Assembly (NCBI GenBank): GCA_044507605.1
Contig: JBIQJI010000002.1
Span: 124,001-188,000 of the forward strand
Length of the DNA: 64,000 nucleotides
Reading direction: 5' to 3'
Source: Thermopolyspora sp044507605
GTDB lineage: Bacteria; Actinomycetota; Actinomycetes; Streptosporangiales; Streptosporangiaceae
Both the position numbers and the translations under genes were made by a program. How positions within the stretch are numbered: the stretch's first letter is position 1; every line of letters begins with the position of its first letter. Below are positions 60,593 to 64,000 of the stretch, piece by piece. Below the pieces are notes generated by a model. The model was not told the DNA's origin. It saw only the letters and a program-made list of their open reading frames with translations, and did no database searches.

Positions 60593-61441
60593 ATGACGAT
60601 GATGGAGGTACGCCTGCTCGGCCAGTTCGAAGCGACCGAATGTGGTGTCTCGGTGCTACCCACGGCGAGCAAGCCGCGGCAGGTGCTGGCCCTGCTCGCC
60701 CTCAATCCGGGAAAGATCGTAACGGTGGGGGCGTTGATGGAGGAACTCTGGGGAGACGACATTCCGCGGAGCGCCAGCACCACGTTGCAGACCTACATCA
60801 TGCAGCTGCGCCGGAAGCTGCGTTCGGCGCTGGCGACGGAGCCACGCCGCACCGCCAAGGACGTGCTGGTCACCCACCCCACGGGATATCTGCTCCAGGT
60901 GCTGCCGCACAACGTGGACGCCTTCGCGCACGAGGAGCTGCTCGCCGCCGGCCAGCGGTGCGTCGCCGCCGGCGACGACGCGGCGGCGGCCCGGCTCCTG
61001 GCCGAGGCGCTGCGGCTGTGGCGGGGCCCGGCCCTGATCGACGTGCCGGTGGGCCCGCGTCTGGAACTCGAGGTGATGCGGCTGCACAGCCAGCGGATGT
61101 ACGCCCTGGAGCTGCGCATCGAGGCCGATCTGCGGCTCGGCCGCCACCAGTCGCTGCTGAGCGAGCTCGCCCTGCTCACCGCCCAGCAGCCGCTGAACGA
61201 GAACCTGCACGCCGCCTACATGATCGCACTGTGCCACTCGGGCCGTCAGGTGCAGGCCCTCTCGGTGTATCAGCGGCTGCGCCACACCCTCACGACCGAG
61301 CTGGGCATCGAGCCGTGCGCCCGGGTCCAGGAGATCCAGCACGCCATTCTGTCCGCCGCGCCGATGCCGGTGGGCACGCGGCCCGCCCCCGGAATGCGGG
61401 CGACCGATTCACTCACTGTTTCAGGATTGAACAAGCGCTAA
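60593..61441 (+). CDS. SARP-family transcriptional activator, short form
   Basis: A 282-aa SARP of the DnrI/ActII-ORF4 size: OmpR-like winged helix (VRLLGQFEATE, LMEELWGDD, TLQTYIMQLRRKL) then the activation domain ending at ELGIEPCARVQEIQ. The ATPase domain of the first SARP is absent. AAGGA lies just upstream; start codons at 60590 (TTG), 60593, 60599 and 60602 are all possible and would change only the first residues. It is divergent from the RiPP genes and followed by a secreted-protein gene. It may control the RiPP pair, the polyketide operons or both. Confidence 0.92.
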   Translation: MTMMEVRLLGQFEATECGVSVLPTASKPRQVLALLALNPGKIVTVGALMEELWGDDIPRSASTTLQTYIMQLRRKLRSALATEPRRTAKDVLVTHPTGYLLQVLPHNVDAFAHEELLAAGQRCVAAGDDAAAARLLAEALRLWRGPALIDVPVGPRLELEVMRLHSQRMYALELRIEADLRLGRHQSLLSELALLTAQQPLNENLHAAYMIALCHSGRQVQALSVYQRLRHTLTTELGIEPCARVQEIQHAILSAAPMPVGTRPAPGMRATDSLTVSGLNKR

Positions 61442-61596
61442 TTCCGGCCGGTCGCCCGATCGGCAATGCGCTGAAGTCGGGTTATCCGGCGGCGCGGCCC
61501 CCGCGCCCGGAAAAGAAACGACCGGACGACTTGCCTCCACCGTTTCGCCCACCGACCGTCGAATGCGCCGGGAAACTTTGGCGAAATGGAGGAGCA

Positions 61597-62490
61597 GTGT
61601 CCAGATCCGCTACCAGGTCCATCAGCCGGTTCGTCCGCCGGCTGCTCGCCGCAGCCGTCGCCCTGCTCACCGTGGCGTTCCTCGCCGGATCGCCCGCGGT
61701 CGCGCAGTCGCTGCCGTCACCTCGTGCCTTCGTGTCCAACCTGGACCTGGAGTGCTTCAAGACCTCGCCGTACACCCCGCCGTCCGTCACGGTCAAGCTC
61801 AAGCACCTCAACCCGGTGCTGGAGGGCATGCCCATCGAACCGGTCACCCTCGGCGCCCGCGAACAGCTGTGCATGCCGGTCGCCAAGAACGGCGTCATCC
61901 CACCCGATGACGTACTGCGGTACGTTCAGTGGGTCGACCTGTCGTGCTACCAGGTCAGCGGGCGGGAGGCCGGAGCGGTGCTCACGCTCGACCAGCTCAA
62001 CCCGGTGCTGCGGAACGTGCCGCGGCAGAAGGTGCAGATGATCAAGCCCGAGCACTTCTGCGTGCCGGTCGCGAAGAACGAAGTGATCCCGCCGCCCGAG
62101 GTGCTGAACCTCGTCAGCCACATCGACCTGCTCTGCTACGGGATCGTCCCCAACGAGCCGATGAACTGGGACCTGCTGCTCACTCAGCTCAACCCCGTGG
62201 TCCGCGGCTACATCCCCCCGATCGAGGGATCGGTCCGCTACGCCCGTCACCTGTGCGTGCCCGTGGCCAAGGACGGTGACAAGATCCCGCAGGAGGCGAT
62301 GAACATCCTGCGGTGGGTCGACCTGGAGAAGTACGACCTCAAGATGCCGTCCATGCACGAGGTGCAGCTGAGGCTGCGGCACCTCAACCCGGTGCTCTCC
62401 TGGCTGCCGCTCGAGTCGGCGCAGCTCGTCGAAGCGCAGCAGCTCGCCGTGCCGGTCGCGAAGAACGGCGTCTTCCCACCGGCCGGCTGA
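61597..62490 (+). CDS. Secreted protein with four tandem LNPVL/PVAKN repeats
   Basis: A 297-aa protein with an Arg-rich start, one hydrophobic segment and a likely signal cleavage after AVAQS near residue 38. The rest is four repeats of about 60-65 residues, each with a (V/I)DL.CY element, LNPVL and a closing (L/F)C.PVAKN..IPP. Repeats 1-3 keep a pair of Cys, probably a disulfide. Repeat 4 has lost both (DLEKYD and LAVPVAKN). The GTG at 61597 follows GGAGGAG. It lies 155 bases after the SARP gene. No enzyme motif is seen; a cell-surface binding or structural role is possible. Confidence 0.75.
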   Translation: MSRSATRSISRFVRRLLAAAVALLTVAFLAGSPAVAQSLPSPRAFVSNLDLECFKTSPYTPPSVTVKLKHLNPVLEGMPIEPVTLGAREQLCMPVAKNGVIPPDDVLRYVQWVDLSCYQVSGREAGAVLTLDQLNPVLRNVPRQKVQMIKPEHFCVPVAKNEVIPPPEVLNLVSHIDLLCYGIVPNEPMNWDLLLTQLNPVVRGYIPPIEGSVRYARHLCVPVAKDGDKIPQEAMNILRWVDLEKYDLKMPSMHEVQLRLRHLNPVLSWLPLESAQLVEAQQLAVPVAKNGVFPPAG

Positions 62491-62499
62491 GCCGGCTCC

Positions 62500-62529
62500 G
62501 GCCGCCCGCCCGTGCGCGGGCGGGCGGCC
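62500..62529. terminator. Perfect 13-bp hairpin terminator
   Basis: GGCCGCCCGCCCG at 62500-62512 pairs exactly with 62517-62529 around the loop TGCG. It lies between the convergent secreted-protein and dehydrogenase genes and marks the likely right boundary of the cluster. Confidence 0.85.
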
Positions 62530-62541
62530 ACCCGCGCCGTG

Positions 62542-63450
<909 letters not shown>

Positions 63451-63513
63451 GCGACCACGATAACCAGGTCGTCTCAGGGCAGGTGGGGCAGGGGCAGGTG
63501 CGTCAGAGACGCC

Positions 63514-63535
63514 GGCCCCCTGCACTCCGGGGGCC
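63514..63535 (-). terminator. 7-bp GC hairpin terminator
   Basis: GGCCCCC and GGGGGCC pair around an 8-base loop three bases beyond the MOSC gene stop. Confidence 0.65.
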
Positions 63536-63537
63536 GC

Positions 63538-64000
63538 TCAGACCACGTCGAGGGGGCGGTGCGGGCCGACCGGCGGCTCCACCTTGATCGAGTCGCCGGG
63601 GCGCACGACACCCCCGATCAGCACGACGCTCATGATGCCGGCCTTGCGCACCACGTTCCCGGCGGCGTCACGGCCGACGACCTGCTTGAGCAGGCCGTCG
63701 TGGAGGCCGTCGATCTGCCCGCAGGGGTTGCGCAGCCCGGTCACCTCCACCACGGCCTCGTCGCCGAGGCGTAGCAGCGTGCCGGCCGACAGGCCGAGCA
63801 GGTCGACGCCCCTGGTGGTGATGTTCTCGCCGAGCTCGCCGGGGAGCACCCGGAAACCCGCCTCGGCCACCTCGGCGAAGAGCTCCTCGTGGATGAGGTG
63901 CACCTGGCGCAGGTTCGGCGCCGTGGGGTCCCTGGCGACCCGCGAGCGGTGCTTGACCGTCGTACCGGCGTGCACGTCGCCTGCCACGCCGAGCCCGGCG
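63538..64000 (-). CDS. MOSC-domain protein (partial, start beyond the window)
   Basis: A MOSC-domain protein whose 5' end lies past the right edge. Family marks are VAGDVHAG near the visible start, LPGELGENITTRG in the middle and the conserved Cys in LRNPCGQI, thought to carry sulfur. MOSC proteins handle molybdenum-cofactor sulfur transfer or N-hydroxylated substrates. The open frame continues without a stop to base 64000, and family members have more residues before GVxGDxHAG, so the GTG at 63987 is unlikely to be the true start. No link to the cluster is apparent. Confidence 0.88.
   Translation of the reverse strand, partial: AGLGVAGDVHAGTTVKHRSRVARDPTAPNLRQVHLIHEELFAEVAEAGFRVLPGELGENITTRGVDLLGLSAGTLLRLGDEAVVEVTGLRNPCGQIDGLHDGLLKQVVGRDAAGNVVRKAGIMSVVLIGGVVRPGDSIKVEPPVGPHRPLDVV

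Overview
The window is high-GC DNA with strong third-position GC bias, GTG starts, ATGA stop/start overlaps, SARP regulators and type II polyketide genes. This points to a filamentous actinomycete; a Streptosporangiales-type genus is plausible but not proven. Almost all of it is one large biosynthetic gene cluster. The cluster runs off the left edge with a partial gene and ends near 62.5 kb, where ordinary metabolic genes begin. No rRNA, tRNA, CRISPR array or insertion sequence was recognised.

Core chemistry. The minus-strand block 36.4-43.1 kb is a minimal aromatic (type II) polyketide synthase with tailoring: TcmI-type cyclase, KS-alpha, chain length factor (active-site Cys replaced by Gln), ACP, aromatase/cyclase, a DUF1772 anthrone-oxygenase-like membrane protein, a ketoreductase and two small ABM-type monooxygenases. 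A second DUF1772 gene, two O-methyltransferases, three P450s, a ferredoxin, an FAD monooxygenase, an LLM flavin oxidoreductase, an amidohydrolase and a methylesterase-like hydrolase could decorate the polyketide.

Sugars. RfbA and RfbB, a 2,3-dehydratase, a Gfo/Idh-type 3-ketoreductase, an iron-sulfur RfbH-type 3-dehydratase, a DegT aminotransferase, a 3,5-epimerase and two 4-ketoreductases predict 2,6-dideoxy-, 2,3,6-trideoxy- and amino-deoxysugars. Four glycosyltransferases would attach them. No sugar N- or C-methyltransferase was seen.

Acyl/peptide branch. An AMP-ligase/KR/ACP protein sits beside an arylamine N-acetyltransferase-like enzyme at the left. Two oddly arranged NRPS proteins (PCP-C-A and A-PCP-C) lie at 44-50 kb, and an Sfp-type phosphopantetheinyl transferase at 53 kb could activate all the carriers. 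My inference is that they make a short acyl or peptidyl group placed on an amine, perhaps of the amino sugar. A PEP-synthase/PigC-like enzyme at 28-30 kb may be another ATP-driven condensing step.

A possible new system. At 57.9-60.35 kb a 42-codon gene, with an ideal ribosome site, lies immediately upstream of a fused E1/YcaO cyclodehydratase. This looks like an unannotated RiPP (TOMM-type) precursor and its modifying enzyme, embedded in the flank of an aromatic polyketide cluster beside a two-component system and a second SARP regulator.

Regulation. Two SARPs, a LuxR-type response regulator and a histidine kinase are present. Heptamer repeats related to TCGAGCG, spaced 11 bp apart, occur upstream of most predicted operons and look like a SARP regulon. 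Perfect hairpins at 12171, 19671, 20241, 62500 and 63514 mark operon ends. The right edge holds a beta-hydroxyacid dehydrogenase and a partial MOSC-domain gene.
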